Made by a program: the position numbers and the translations under genes. This document shows positions 26,856-36,341 of a stretch of 64,000 nucleotides of DNA, piece by piece. The notes under the pieces were generated by a model. It did not search any database. It worked only from the letters and a program-made list of their open reading frames with translations, and was not told where the DNA came from. The DNA comes from Engelhardtia mirabilis (lineage in GTDB: Bacteria > Planctomycetota > UBA1135 > GCA-002686595). The stretch's first letter is position 1, and each line of letters starts with the position of its first letter. The stretch spans positions 4,402,001 to 4,466,000 of the forward strand of contig NZ_CP036287.1 of assembly GCF_007748095.1 (NCBI RefSeq), in the 5' to 3' direction.

Positions 26856-28586
26856 ATGGCAGCGCTCCGGCCCGTCGTCCGTGCTTCTCTCGTGGCCCTG
26901 GTCCTGGCGGCCTGCGGAGGCGAGCCTCCTGACCAGTCGACCCAGCCGGCGTCCGGGACAGGGGCGGCCCCGGGGTCAGCGGTCGAGTTCACGACCTCCA
27001 CGGGACCCGGGGACTTCGCCCCGCAGATCGCCCCCGCGGTCGGCGTCGAGCGGCCGGCCGTCGACCAGGGCCCCTCCGCCTTTCCACGCGCCGCGATCGG
27101 GCGACTGCGGATCGACCTCGCGGGCGGAGCCTCGCGCGAGCTCGGCTACGGCTTCCTGACCCGCCGCCAGGGCCGCACCGTGATGGCCACCGCGCGCCAC
27201 CTGGCGGGCCCCCCCGGCGGCCTGCCGATCGAGCTGGACCTGTCGCGCTACGAGTCCACCGTGGCGCGGGCGAGCCTGACCCTGCCCGGCGGTGCGGTGC
27301 AACTGGGCTCGCCGTCCTGCGCAGCCCTCGACCATTGGAGCAGCGACGTGCTGCTGCTCGACGCGCCCGGCGCCGCCGCCGACGCGAGCATCACGCCAGC
27401 GGCCGCCATGCCGCGCGCGGGGGATGCGGTGCTGATGCTCTTGGGCCCGACGCTGTCGCCGATCGGCGGCACCGTGGCGGAGGTCTACGACGACTCCTTC
27501 TTCGAGATCGAGTTCGCCAGCACCGCGCCCTCCCTGCCCCTGGGCAACGTGGCCGGTCTGCCGGTGCTCGACGCATCCGGCGCGGCCCTCGGGGTGATCT
27601 CGGAAGTTCGGCCCCTCGCGGGCGGACGTCCCGGTATTGCGGCCCAAGCCCTGGCCCCCTTCATGGCTGCCCCCGAACGCCTGGACGGTCGCGCCGAGCG
27701 AACCCTCGACGACTACGCCGAGCAGGCCTCGATCTCCGTGGACGGCGAACTGTTGGCCGTGGCGTCGGTGACCTTCGGCCGGCTGCGCGTGGTCGAGCGC
27801 TCCACCGGCGAGTCCTTCGCGCCCCTGGCCTCCTTGGACACCGGTCGCCGCCTGTCGATCTCGAGCTTCACCGACGACGGCTACACCCTGCTCGCCGCCG
27901 GTCGCGACCGCGCGGAGCTGTACGAGATCCGCAGCGGCATTCCCCTGGCGGTCATCGAAGACCTGCGCGGATCGCCGCGCGACCTGTCGGTCGGCCCCCA
28001 CCGCGCGGTGCTCGCCACCAACGACGAGACGGTGCTGATCGACCTCGAGGCCTTCGTGGTCCTGGGCCGCGGCCCGGCCGCGACCGCAGTGGCCCTGGCC
28101 GAGACGGGCGTGGTGATCGTCGGCCGCGAGGACGGCGCGGTCCAAGCCCTCGCCGTCGCGCCCGCCGACTGGCTCGGCCCGACCCTGCTGGAGTCCAGCG
28201 GCCAACCCGTCGGTGACATCGCGTTGGACGGCGAGCTGGTGGCGATCGGCCGCGGGTCCGAGGTGATCGTCCTGCGTCGCAACACCGACGGCGTGACGCC
28301 CCTCCAGCGCATCCCCACCGGCGACGGCACCGTCAACGCCCTGCGCTTCACCCCCGGCGGCAAGCAACTACTCGTGGGCACCGGCCAACTGCTCGAGGAC
28401 GACGCCGGCGACCTCGTCGCAGCGGACTGCTACGTGCGCGTATTCGACACGGCGACCTGGCGCGAGCTCGCCCGCTCCCACGACCACTGGAGCCCCGTGA
28501 TCGCCATCCTGCGCGTCGCCAGCGAACGCTGGCTGTCGGTGTGCACGGACGGCGAGTGCTTCGAGTGGAACGTTGCAGGCCTGTGA
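26856..28586 (+). CDS. Lipoprotein: degenerate trypsin-fold domain plus beta-propeller
   Basis: A 576-residue lipoprotein; the signal ends LVLAAC (lipobox Cys about residue 21). Residues about 80-270 look like a trypsin-type fold with a partly eroded triad: TARHLAG keeps a His, DVLLLD keeps an Asp, but the GNSGGPV block reads GNVAGLPVLD, so the nucleophile is gone. Residues 290-576 carry WD40/YVTN-like strands (SISVDGELLAVAS, STGESFAPLASLDT, FTDDGYTLLAAGRD, NALRFTPGGKQLLVGTG), enough for six or seven blades. The pairing suggests a sensor or scaffold at the envelope. An active enzyme is unlikely. Confidence 0.7.
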   Translation: MAALRPVVRASLVALVLAACGGEPPDQSTQPASGTGAAPGSAVEFTTSTGPGDFAPQIAPAVGVERPAVDQGPSAFPRAAIGRLRIDLAGGASRELGYGFLTRRQGRTVMATARHLAGPPGGLPIELDLSRYESTVARASLTLPGGAVQLGSPSCAALDHWSSDVLLLDAPGAAADASITPAAAMPRAGDAVLMLLGPTLSPIGGTVAEVYDDSFFEIEFASTAPSLPLGNVAGLPVLDASGAALGVISEVRPLAGGRPGIAAQALAPFMAAPERLDGRAERTLDDYAEQASISVDGELLAVASVTFGRLRVVERSTGESFAPLASLDTGRRLSISSFTDDGYTLLAAGRDRAELYEIRSGIPLAVIEDLRGSPRDLSVGPHRAVLATNDETVLIDLEAFVVLGRGPAATAVALAETGVVIVGREDGAVQALAVAPADWLGPTLLESSGQPVGDIALDGELVAIGRGSEVIVLRRNTDGVTPLQRIPTGDGTVNALRFTPGGKQLLVGTGQLLEDDAGDLVAADCYVRVFDTATWRELARSHDHWSPVIAILRVASERWLSVCTDGECFEWNVAGL

Positions 28587-29195
28587 CGGGGGCTGCTTGA
28601 CGATCTGGCCGGATCGCCACCGCCGAGCTGGACTGGTCTCGCCTCGTGGTCACCTCTGCGCTCGAACACGTAGTCCAGGCTCGGACACTCGCCGACTCTG
28701 ACCTCTCGACTCAGCTTCTCCAGGCGCCATAGGGTTTGGCGAGTGGGCAGGCCATGGCGAGGCTGGCGGGTCGGGATCCGGCGCCCTCGGGCCCAGGTTG
28801 TTCGCAGCCGGAGGGTCGGGCACGCCGACCCGCTGAGCCCCCAGCGGACGCGACCCGCTCGCCGAAGTGCCTCGCCGCCTGCCCGTGGGCGCAGGCCGCT
28901 CGCTGGTTGGGCCATCCAGGTCCGCGCTCCCACGGCGCGATTGTCGCGCGCCGAGGACAGGACGACGGGCACCTCGCCCGCGGCGCGGTCCCAGGGGAAC
29001 GGGGTCGGCGAGTTTCCGGCGGTTCGCGCGGCGAATCAGGGCCGATGCGCCGCCAGAAAAAGTCACCGAGGCGGCCGAAGGTCTAGAGCGCCTCCCGTAG
29101 GTCGCAGGCCCTCTCCCCGCCGTCCCCTGGAGCGACGCCCCTCCCGTCGACTCGGTCCGGCACAGGCCCGTCCCTATCCGTCGCCACATCCACCC
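28587..29195. other. 609-base intergenic region without a convincing gene
   Basis: Both strands hold open frames, including one of 180 codons on the minus strand that runs into the preceding lipoprotein gene, but none has a motif or start signal I trust. A TATCCG hexamer at about 29175-29180 may be the promoter of the FG-GAP gene. A conserved RNA here cannot be excluded. Confidence 0.4.
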
Positions 29196-30845
29196 ATGAT
29201 CCGCCACCGAATCCTGCTCGCCGTCGCGGCCCTCGGCTGTACCTCCCTCGCCCGTGCACAGGGCGGACTCGACTGGAACTTGCAGGCCGGGCTGGCACCG
29301 CCCGGGCTCAACCTGAACGCCTTGTTCGGAACCGCCTTGGAGCTCGACGATGGGCTGCTCGTCGTGGGATCGAACGGCAAGCAGAACGTCGGGTCGTCGC
29401 CGGACGGCGCCGTCTTCACCTGGCGCCGGACCGCCGGCGGGTGGTGGGAACCCCTGCCGCTCCTCACACCGCCGATCGCGGGCCTCGGTGGCAACTTCGG
29501 TCGCGGGTTGAGCCTCTCGGGAGAGCGGCTGCTGGTCGGCGCACCACTCGAGGACGCGGGAGGAGTCAATGCATCGGGCGCAGCCCACCTCTACGACCTC
29601 GACCCCGGCGGCGGCGGGTGGCAGCTCGCCGCGTCGTTCGCACCGGCCGCGGCTGCGCCGGCGGACAACTACGGCTTCACCGTGACCCTCGACGGGGACC
29701 GCTGTGCCGTCATGCCCAAGTCGAACGGGTTCCCGGCTTCCGCGCCCATGTTGCTGTTCAGGCGATCGAGCACGGGCGAATGGGTTTCCGACGGCCAGAT
29801 CCCGAAGCCGCCCACGGTCGGAGCCTCCGGCTGGTCCGCCTCCTTGAGTGGTGACCTGATCGCGGTTCCCTACGAGTCGGCCGACGGTGTGACCCCCGAC
29901 AGCGGCGTCGTCGAGATCCACCGGCGAGGGTCGTCCGGATGGACTTTGGAGGCCACGCTGGCTCCGTCGGACGGGCCGGCTTTCGGCACCTTCGGTCGCT
30001 CGGTGTCCCTCGATGGGACCCGGGTAGCTATCGGCCGGGGCTCACACGGCGTCCTGGGCCCGGCCTACATCTACGTCCGCGACGGCGCCGGCAACTGGAC
30101 CCTCGAACAGCAGTTGGTTCCGACCGATCCAGTCCTCGGCCTGGGGTTCGGCTTCTCGATCGACCTGAAGGGCGACCGGCTCGCGGTCGGCTCCCACATG
30201 ATCGGAATCGCGCCCCACCCCGGCTCGGCACACGTCTACCGACTCCAGGCAGGCTCGTGGCAGTTGGAGTCGATCGTGGAGGGCGAAACGGTGCCGCCGG
30301 TGGTCACGCTCGAAGGCGTTGCGCGTGACGTCGCCATCGATGCGACGTCCGTCGCGCTTGGCGCAGGGCAGTCCGACATTCAGATCAATCCGTTCTCCGT
30401 CCAGAGCCGCGGCGCAGCTTTCGTGTACGAGCCCTCCGGCAGCCAGTCACTCGAAGCCCACCCAGTGCTCTTGCACCTGTGGGCCGGCGGAACCCAACAG
30501 CTCGCCCTCGACTTCGGCTCGTCCGCTGCCGGCCAGCTCTACATCGTCCTCGGCTCGATCTCTGGCACGACCCCCGGGCTCTCCGTCGACGGGCTGCTGC
30601 TCGAGTTGGTGCCCGACGGCTACACGAACACGACACTCGTAGCGCCGAACACGGCCCCGCTGGGCGCGACGTTCGGAGCGCTCGACGGTTCGGGCCGAGG
30701 CCTGGCGACCTTCTCGATCCCGCCCAACGCGCCACCCAGCCTGGCCGGACTGGTGTTGCACCACGCCGCGGTCGTGCTCGACACCTCGGGCCCGGTGAGC
30801 GTCTCCGCCGTGTCGCCGCCGTCGCCCCTGCAACTCGTACCGTAG
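29196..30845 (+). CDS. Secreted FG-GAP repeat (integrin-like beta-propeller) protein
   Basis: A 549-residue exported protein with a signal peptide ending ARAQ (about residue 22). Five or more FG-GAP type repeats follow, each of the form FGxxLxLxGxRLLVGAP: FGTALELDDGLLVVG, FGRGLSLSGERLLVGAP, YGFTVTLDGDRCAV, FGRSVSLDGTRVAIG, FGFSIDLKGDRLAVG. Residues about 430-549 form a C-terminal beta domain (LHLWAGGTQQLALDFG ... GLVLHHAAVVLD) that I have seen attached to secreted proteins of Planctomycetota; I treat it as an accessory or sorting domain. No enzyme activity is implied. A hairpin follows the stop. Confidence 0.82.
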   Translation: MIRHRILLAVAALGCTSLARAQGGLDWNLQAGLAPPGLNLNALFGTALELDDGLLVVGSNGKQNVGSSPDGAVFTWRRTAGGWWEPLPLLTPPIAGLGGNFGRGLSLSGERLLVGAPLEDAGGVNASGAAHLYDLDPGGGGWQLAASFAPAAAAPADNYGFTVTLDGDRCAVMPKSNGFPASAPMLLFRRSSTGEWVSDGQIPKPPTVGASGWSASLSGDLIAVPYESADGVTPDSGVVEIHRRGSSGWTLEATLAPSDGPAFGTFGRSVSLDGTRVAIGRGSHGVLGPAYIYVRDGAGNWTLEQQLVPTDPVLGLGFGFSIDLKGDRLAVGSHMIGIAPHPGSAHVYRLQAGSWQLESIVEGETVPPVVTLEGVARDVAIDATSVALGAGQSDIQINPFSVQSRGAAFVYEPSGSQSLEAHPVLLHLWAGGTQQLALDFGSSAAGQLYIVLGSISGTTPGLSVDGLLLELVPDGYTNTTLVAPNTAPLGATFGALDGSGRGLATFSIPPNAPPSLAGLVLHHAAVVLDTSGPVSVSAVSPPSPLQLVP

Positions 30846-31278
30846 CGGCCCGCATCGCGAGGGGGCGCCAGCAACGCGCGCGCTGGCGCACCCCTTCGCC
30901 CCCTCCAGCCGGATTCGCGTGACTTGGCGGTGTCGTCGCCCCTCGTCCTCGGTCACGGTCCGGGACTGGATGGAGCTCTACCTGTCCCTCGAGTCCAGTC
31001 GCTGAACGCGACAATCGCGACCGGCTGGCGCTACGACGCAGTAGCGTCGCAGGTTCAACCGGCAGCACCTGCGCTGTTGGCGAGCCGAGGAGTGCCAGCT
31101 CGAGGTGCCGCAGACTCTCCGTCGCTCGAGGGACCGCGCTCTCGGCGCACAGTGCGACGTGATCCGAAGGCTCCTCGCCCGCCTCTCGCGATGCGACAGG
31201 CCGGGGCCCCGCCGGCTGCGACCGAGGGAAGCGGTACGCGCCGGCAGGGGCGGCCGGAAAGGACCGATCCGCGGCGGA
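30846..31278. other. Intergenic region between convergent genes
   Basis: 433 bases between the FG-GAP gene and htpG. Apart from the hairpin at 30862-30894 nothing recognisable is present; open frames on both strands look random. Confidence 0.4.
30862..30894. terminator. Hairpin terminator candidate after the FG-GAP gene
   Basis: GGGGCGCCAGC pairs with GCTGGCGCACCCC (11 bp, one 2-nt bulge, 9-nt loop) 16 bases after the stop. No T-run. Confidence 0.45.
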
Positions 31279-33234
31279 TCAGCCCGCCGCGTCGCCGACC
31301 ATCAGGTCGGTCATCAGCTTGGCCAGGTGGCCGGGGTCGGGCACCGGGGAGCCCTCGGCCAAGAGGGCCTGGCCCAGCAGCAGCTCGCAGTAGTCGCCGA
31401 AGCGCCCGCCGTCCGACTCGCGCAGGCCCTCGAGGCGCTTGACGATCGGGTGGGTCGGGTTCAGCTCGAGGGTGCGCTTGGCCATGGCGGGGCCGAAGGA
31501 CTGGCCGGACTCGCGCATCATGCGTTCGACGTGGGGCGCCATGGAGTGCTCGGCGGAGACGAGCACCGCGGCGGAGTCGGTCAGGCGGGTGGAGAGGCGC
31601 ACCTCGGAGACGTGCTCTGCGAGCTTCTCCTTGACGCCCTCGAGCAGGCCCTCGAGCTCCTTGGATTGCTCTTCGAGCTTCGCCTTGGAGTCCTCGTCGC
31701 CGAGGTCGACCTGGCCCTTGGCGATCGAGCGCAGGGGCTTGCCGTCGAACTCGTCCAGGCGCTGCAGGGCGAACTCGTCGACCTGGTCGACCATCAGCAG
31801 CACCTCGTAGCCCTTGGCCTTGAAGGCCTCCAGGTGCGGCGAGCGGCGGGCGGCGGTCAAGTCGGGGGCCGACAGCACGTAGATCGCCTCCTGGCCCTCG
31901 GGCATGCGACCGACGTACTCATCGAGGCTGGTCAGCTCGTCGCCGGCGGTGGTGTGGAACAGGCAGACCTTGGCCAGGTCCTCGCGCACGTCGTCGTCGT
32001 AGTACAGGCCCTCCTTGATCACCGCGCCGAACTGGCCCCAGAACTTGACGTAGTCCTCGCGGCGATCGGCCAAGAGCGTCCCGAAGGCGTCGAGCACCTT
32101 GCGGGTCAGGCGCTTCTTGATCTGACCGAGCTGCCGCGCGTGCTGCAGGGTCTCGCGGCTGACGTTGAGGGGCAGGTCGGAGGAGTCCACCAGGCCGCGC
32201 ACGAAGCGCAGCCAGACCGGCGCCAGCTCCTCGCAGTCGTCGGTGATGAAGACCTTGCGGACGTAGAGCGAGATGCGCGACTTGGCCTCGGTCGGGTCGA
32301 ACAGCCCCATCGGCTTGCGACTCGGCAGGAACAGCAGGGCTGTGTACTCGGTCGTGCCCTCGGCCTTGAAGTGGATCGTGTCGAGGGGCGGCTCCCACTC
32401 GCGGGTGAGGTGCTTGTAGAACTCGGTGTACTCGTCCTCGGTGATGTCCGCCTTGGAGCGCGTCCACAGGGGCCGCATGGAGTTGAGCGTGACGGTCTCG
32501 CGCACGGTCTCCATCTCCGGCTCGGCGTCGTCGTCCTCCTCGGCGTCCTCCGCCTTGGCCACCGGCTGCTGGCGCTCGATCTCCATCTCGATCGGGTACT
32601 CGACGAAGTCCGAGTAGCGCCGGATCACGTCGCGCAGGACCCACTCCTGGGTGTAGTCCGCCGCGCCGGCCTCCTCGGCGTCGATCTCGCGCAGCTTCAA
32701 GGTGATGCGCGTGCCACGCGCGAGGCCGTCGGCCTCCTCGAGGGTGTAACTGCCCTCCCCCGCCGACTGCCAGCGCACGCCCTTGTCGGAACCGGCGCGG
32801 CGCGTCTCGACGGTGACGTCGTCGGCCACCATGAAGGCGGCGTAGAAGCCCACGCCGAACTGACCGATCAGCTCGGGCACGTCGGCCCGCTCACCCTTGT
32901 GCTTCAGCTCCTCCAGGAAGCGCCGCGTGCCGGAGGAGGCGATCGTGCCGATGTTGGCGATCACCTCGTCGCGATCCATGCCCACGCCGTTGTCGACGAT
33001 CGTGAGCGTGCGGGCGTCGCTGTCGGGCACCAACTCGATCCGCAGGCGGGCGTCGCCCTCGAGCAGGGCGGGGTCCTTCAGCGCCTCGAAACGCAGCTTG
33101 TCGAGGGCGTCGGAGGCGTTGGAGACGAGCTCCCGCAGGAAGATCTCCTTGTGGGAGTAGAGCGAGTGGATGACGAGGTCGAGGAGCTGGCGCGCCTCGG
33201 CCTGGAACTCCATCGTGGCTGCTTGGGCGGTCAT
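31279..33234 (-). CDS. htpG: Molecular chaperone HtpG (Hsp90)
   Basis: A 651-residue bacterial Hsp90. The ATP-binding domain has [14 protein letters not shown] (35-48), DNGVGMD (81-87), GTIASSGT (96-103) and [13 protein letters not shown] (124-136). The middle domain has LYVRKVFI and the [10 protein letters not shown] catalytic-loop motif. The C-terminal dimerisation domain is complete. Between the N and middle domains (about 226-243) lies an acidic stretch [16 protein letters not shown], like a short version of the eukaryotic Hsp90 charged linker that bacterial HtpG normally lacks. The ATG at 33234 is chosen because [18 protein letters not shown] matches the family start; the frame extends further upstream without similarity. 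Confidence 0.95.
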
Positions 33235-33470
33235 CGTTCGTCGGTTCAGGAAGGCCGTATCGGGGTGATCTGGGTTCGCCGGGCCCCCTCCGGGGGCCGC
33301 CCGCGCGGACTTCGGCGCGCGGGGGCGAACCGCACACGATAGCGGGCGCCGAGCTGAAGGCAAAATCGCCCCATTCCACCGCCCCCCGCCCAGCGGGGTA
33401 GCTTTGAGGGTCGGCGGCCCCCGGGGGGACCAGGGGCGCCTGACGTGCGGGGACCGGGGATCCCCTAGCC

Positions 33471-35825
33471 ATGACCAACCGATCGACTGGTACCGGAAAC
33501 TTCTTCCTGCTGGCCCTGGGCGCCACCGCAGGCTCGCTCGCGGGATGCGGCGGCAGCGCGGGTGTGCCCGCCGGACCGCCCGCCCAGGTGCCGACGCTGA
33601 CCTACAGCGACGGCAGCTTCGTCTACCTGGCCGACGTGATCGGCCCGGCGATCACGCCCGTCTCGCAGCCCAGCGGCACCACCGGCTTCAGCATCAGCCC
33701 CCCCCTGCCGGCCGGCCTGCTGCTGGATCCGCTCACGGGAGCGATCACCGGCATCCCCACGGATCCGGCCGCGCCGACCGTCTACACGATCACGGCCCTG
33801 GGCGCCGACCTCACGGCCGACGTCGAGCTGGAGGTGCGCGACTCGTTCGGCGCGCCGCGCTTCGCCTTTGGCCTCGACTGGGGCCAGGGACGCATCCAGA
33901 CCTGGCGCGTGGACGGCGAGAGCGGTGAGCTCGTTGCCGGCGCGACGTCCCCGGCCGACCAGTTCCCCTTCCGCGGCGCGGCCGACCCCCTGGGCCGCTT
34001 CCTGTACGTGGCCCACTTCGGCACCGGCAGCATCGGCGTCTACGAGATCGACCAGGAGACCGGGGCCGCGACGATCGTCCAGCTCCTGCAGCTCGGCTCG
34101 GCCACAGTTGACCTGACGATCAGCCCCGACGGGCGCTTCCTCTATGCCGCCGACTTCGGTCTCGACGTTGTCGCCCTGTTCGAGATCGACGCGACCACTG
34201 GCCTGCTGGCGCCCACCGCGCAACTGCTGCCGATCAGCGACCCCAGCGGCCTGGCCCTGAGTAGCGACGGACAGAGCCTGTACGTGGCCAGCCTGACCGG
34301 CAACCTGATCGCGGCCTTCGACCTGGATCCCGTCAGCGGCGGCTTCGTGTCGGCGCGCGGCACGGTGATGACCCCCGGGCCCTTCGACCTGGCCCTGACG
34401 CCTGACGGCAGCGGGCTCTACACCTGCAACTTCGGCGTCAACGCGATCACGGCCATCGGTATCGACGGCGCCGGCGTGATGACGCGCCTGGACAGCTACC
34501 TGACTGCGGCCCAACCGGTGAGCCTCAGCGCCAGCATGGGCGGCGAGCGCCTGACCGTGTCGACCTTCGCAGGGGGCACCCTCGAGAGCTTCAAGATCCT
34601 GGCGGACAAGCGCCTGACCGCGACCTCGGTGCTATCCACCGGCGGCAACATGGCCTCGGTGGCCGAGCTGGGCGTGGCCGACCGCGTGCTCGCGCCGCTC
34701 TTCGACCGGTCCCTCGCAGCCACAGCCCTGCCCGCGACCGCCCTCGCGGCACTGGTCGACGGCACGCGCGAGATGGCCGCCGGCAACCCCGTGGACCTGA
34801 TCCCGGTCAGCACCTCGCGCCCCGCGACCCTGGCGCCCGATCGCGTCTACTCGGCCAACATCAGCGCCGGGGACGTCAGTGCCCTGGCCTTCGACGAGGT
34901 CCTGGCCCAACTCGACTCGATCGCCGCGCCCAAGGCTGCCGGCGCCAAGCCGAGCGACCTGGCCATCTCGCCCGACGGACGCTTCCTCTACGTGGCCGAG
35001 GAGCTGGCCGGTCAGGTGCTGGGCTTCCGCCTCGATTCGACCAGCGGCGCCCTGTCGCAGCCGATCGCCACGGCCAACGCGGGCTTCCTGGTCCGCGCCC
35101 TGGCCATCTCCGGCAATGGCAAGCGCCTGATCGCCGCAGGCAACAGCGGCGTGACCCTGTTCGACGTCGACGTCACGACCGGACAAGTCGTGGAGCTCGA
35201 CACGACGCCCGCGGGCCTCGCCCCCGACGACGTGGACCTCGACGCCAGCGGTCGCTTCGTCTACGTCGCCAACCGCAACTCCGGCGACATCTCCGTCTTC
35301 GACACCTCCAGCGGCAGCCTGATCGAGATCGCAGGCTCGCCCTTCGACAACGGCTTGACCTCCGGACCGCGCTCGTTGTCGCTGTCGCCGGACGGTGGGC
35401 TGCTCGCCGTCTCGAGCTCCAACCTCAACCGCATCCGCGTGCAGCGCGTCGATCGCAACACGGGGGCGCTCAGCTTCGCGCAGGACCTGATCATCGGCCT
35501 CGATCCGCGCGGCCTCGACTGGTCCCTGGACGGGCGCAACCTGTACGTGGCCCTGGCCGACGCCAACGCCGTGGCCGTGGTCGCCCGCGCCGACAACGAT
35601 GCCCTGAGCCTCGTCACCACCCACTCCGCCGGACTCGACACCAAGTCGATCGACGTCGACCCCTCGGGTGAGCTGCTGTACGCCGCAGCCTTCAACTCGA
35701 ACACGATCGAAGTCTTCGCCATCGGTGCGGCCGGCAGCCTGACCCACGTCGACTCCGCGCCCTTGGGTGCCGGGGCCGGCCCCGACGCCGTCCTCAGTCG
35801 CGCAAGGTGGCGCGACCTGGAATGA
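33471..35825 (+). CDS. Lipoprotein with putative-Ig (He_PIG) domain and beta-propeller (lactonase-like)
   Basis: A 784-residue lipoprotein; signal sequence with LAGC lipobox (Cys about residue 26). Residues about 60-125 form a putative-Ig/He_PIG domain (SISPPLPAGLLLDPLTGAITGIP). The rest is YVTN-type propeller sequence with the recurring pattern ISPDGRFLYAADFGxxxV and the next-blade GxLxPxAxxL: LSSDGQSLYVASL, LTPDGSGLYTCNFG, ISPDGRFLYVAEE, LDASGRFVYVANR, LSPDGGLLAVSSS, WSLDGRNLYVALA, VDPSGELLYAAAF. Two seven-bladed propellers are possible. This is the 6-phosphogluconolactonase/YncE family shape, but in an anchored protein it probably binds ligands or cell-wall material. Confidence 0.85.
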   Translation: MTNRSTGTGNFFLLALGATAGSLAGCGGSAGVPAGPPAQVPTLTYSDGSFVYLADVIGPAITPVSQPSGTTGFSISPPLPAGLLLDPLTGAITGIPTDPAAPTVYTITALGADLTADVELEVRDSFGAPRFAFGLDWGQGRIQTWRVDGESGELVAGATSPADQFPFRGAADPLGRFLYVAHFGTGSIGVYEIDQETGAATIVQLLQLGSATVDLTISPDGRFLYAADFGLDVVALFEIDATTGLLAPTAQLLPISDPSGLALSSDGQSLYVASLTGNLIAAFDLDPVSGGFVSARGTVMTPGPFDLALTPDGSGLYTCNFGVNAITAIGIDGAGVMTRLDSYLTAAQPVSLSASMGGERLTVSTFAGGTLESFKILADKRLTATSVLSTGGNMASVAELGVADRVLAPLFDRSLAATALPATALAALVDGTREMAAGNPVDLIPVSTSRPATLAPDRVYSANISAGDVSALAFDEVLAQLDSIAAPKAAGAKPSDLAISPDGRFLYVAEELAGQVLGFRLDSTSGALSQPIATANAGFLVRALAISGNGKRLIAAGNSGVTLFDVDVTTGQVVELDTTPAGLAPDDVDLDASGRFVYVANRNSGDISVFDTSSGSLIEIAGSPFDNGLTSGPRSLSLSPDGGLLAVSSSNLNRIRVQRVDRNTGALSFAQDLIIGLDPRGLDWSLDGRNLYVALADANAVAVVARADNDALSLVTTHSAGLDTKSIDVDPSGELLYAAAFNSNTIEVFAIGAAGSLTHVDSAPLGAGAGPDAVLSRARWRDLE

Positions 35826-35940
35826 CCTCCTGACCCCCCCCTCCACCGCGGCCCCGAACCGCGGTCGCCGAACGCACCCCCCTCCCCCCGACGGCGTTCG
35901 GCACCGCAGCGCGAACCCCCTCTAGCGCTGCGACGACGAA

Positions 35941-35976
35941 GCGACCCCCGTCGGCCTCACGGCCGCCGGGGGTCGC
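35941..35976. terminator. 16-bp hairpin, likely terminator
   Basis: Arms GCGACCCCCGTCGGCC and GGCCGCCGGGGGTCGC pair over 16 positions with one mismatch and a TCAC loop. The stem is very stable; no T-run follows. Confidence 0.5.
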
Positions 35977-36330
35977 GCCTGTTCGGGCGGTGCGCTTCGA
36001 AGCGGGATCGGGCCTCTCCGGGCTTCACTCGATGATCGGCCAGACCTCTGCGCGGTCGGTGCCCCGCGCGTCCCTGGGGATGCCTTGCGCCGCAAGGTCT
36101 GGTGTTGCGGGCGGCCGACGCTCGACAGCGAGTTCCCTCTGCGGGACAGGCAGGACCCACGCTCGCGCGTGGCCACTGGACGTGGTCCGTTCGATCGGGC
36201 GGTCGTGGTCGTTAACTCCCTTTCGAGTCGTGCGTGGTCGCACCGCCCTCGACTCGAGCCCCGGCACGCCTGGCCCCGGGCCTCGCCACTTCCAGGCGTC
36301 GCAATTGCGAGCCTGACCCAGCCCCCCGAC

Positions 36331-36336
36331 GGAGGA
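36331..36336 (+). promoter_or_regulatory. Strong Shine-Dalgarno GGAGGA for the PKD lipoprotein
   Basis: GGAGGA lies 5 nt before the ATG at 36342. It is one of the few perfect Shine-Dalgarno sequences in the window and fixes this start. Confidence 0.65.
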
Positions 36337-36341
36337 AACCC

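Larger units (their letters stand above)
35826..36341. other. Intergenic region with terminator and Shine-Dalgarno leader
   Basis: 516 bases. A strong hairpin (35941-35976) lies about 115 bases after the propeller stop, and the last 11 bases hold the Shine-Dalgarno sequence of the PKD lipoprotein gene. Between them I see no gene; the open frames are composition-driven. Confidence 0.45.

Noticed and set aside
28430..28972. A 180-codon minus-strand frame after the beta-propeller lipoprotein
   Set aside because: It overlaps the coding end of the lipoprotein antisense, and its residue make-up resembles no known protein family.
31105..33342. A 745-codon plus-strand frame opposite htpG
   Set aside because: htpG on the minus strand is unambiguous; the antisense frame exists only because of GC-rich third positions.
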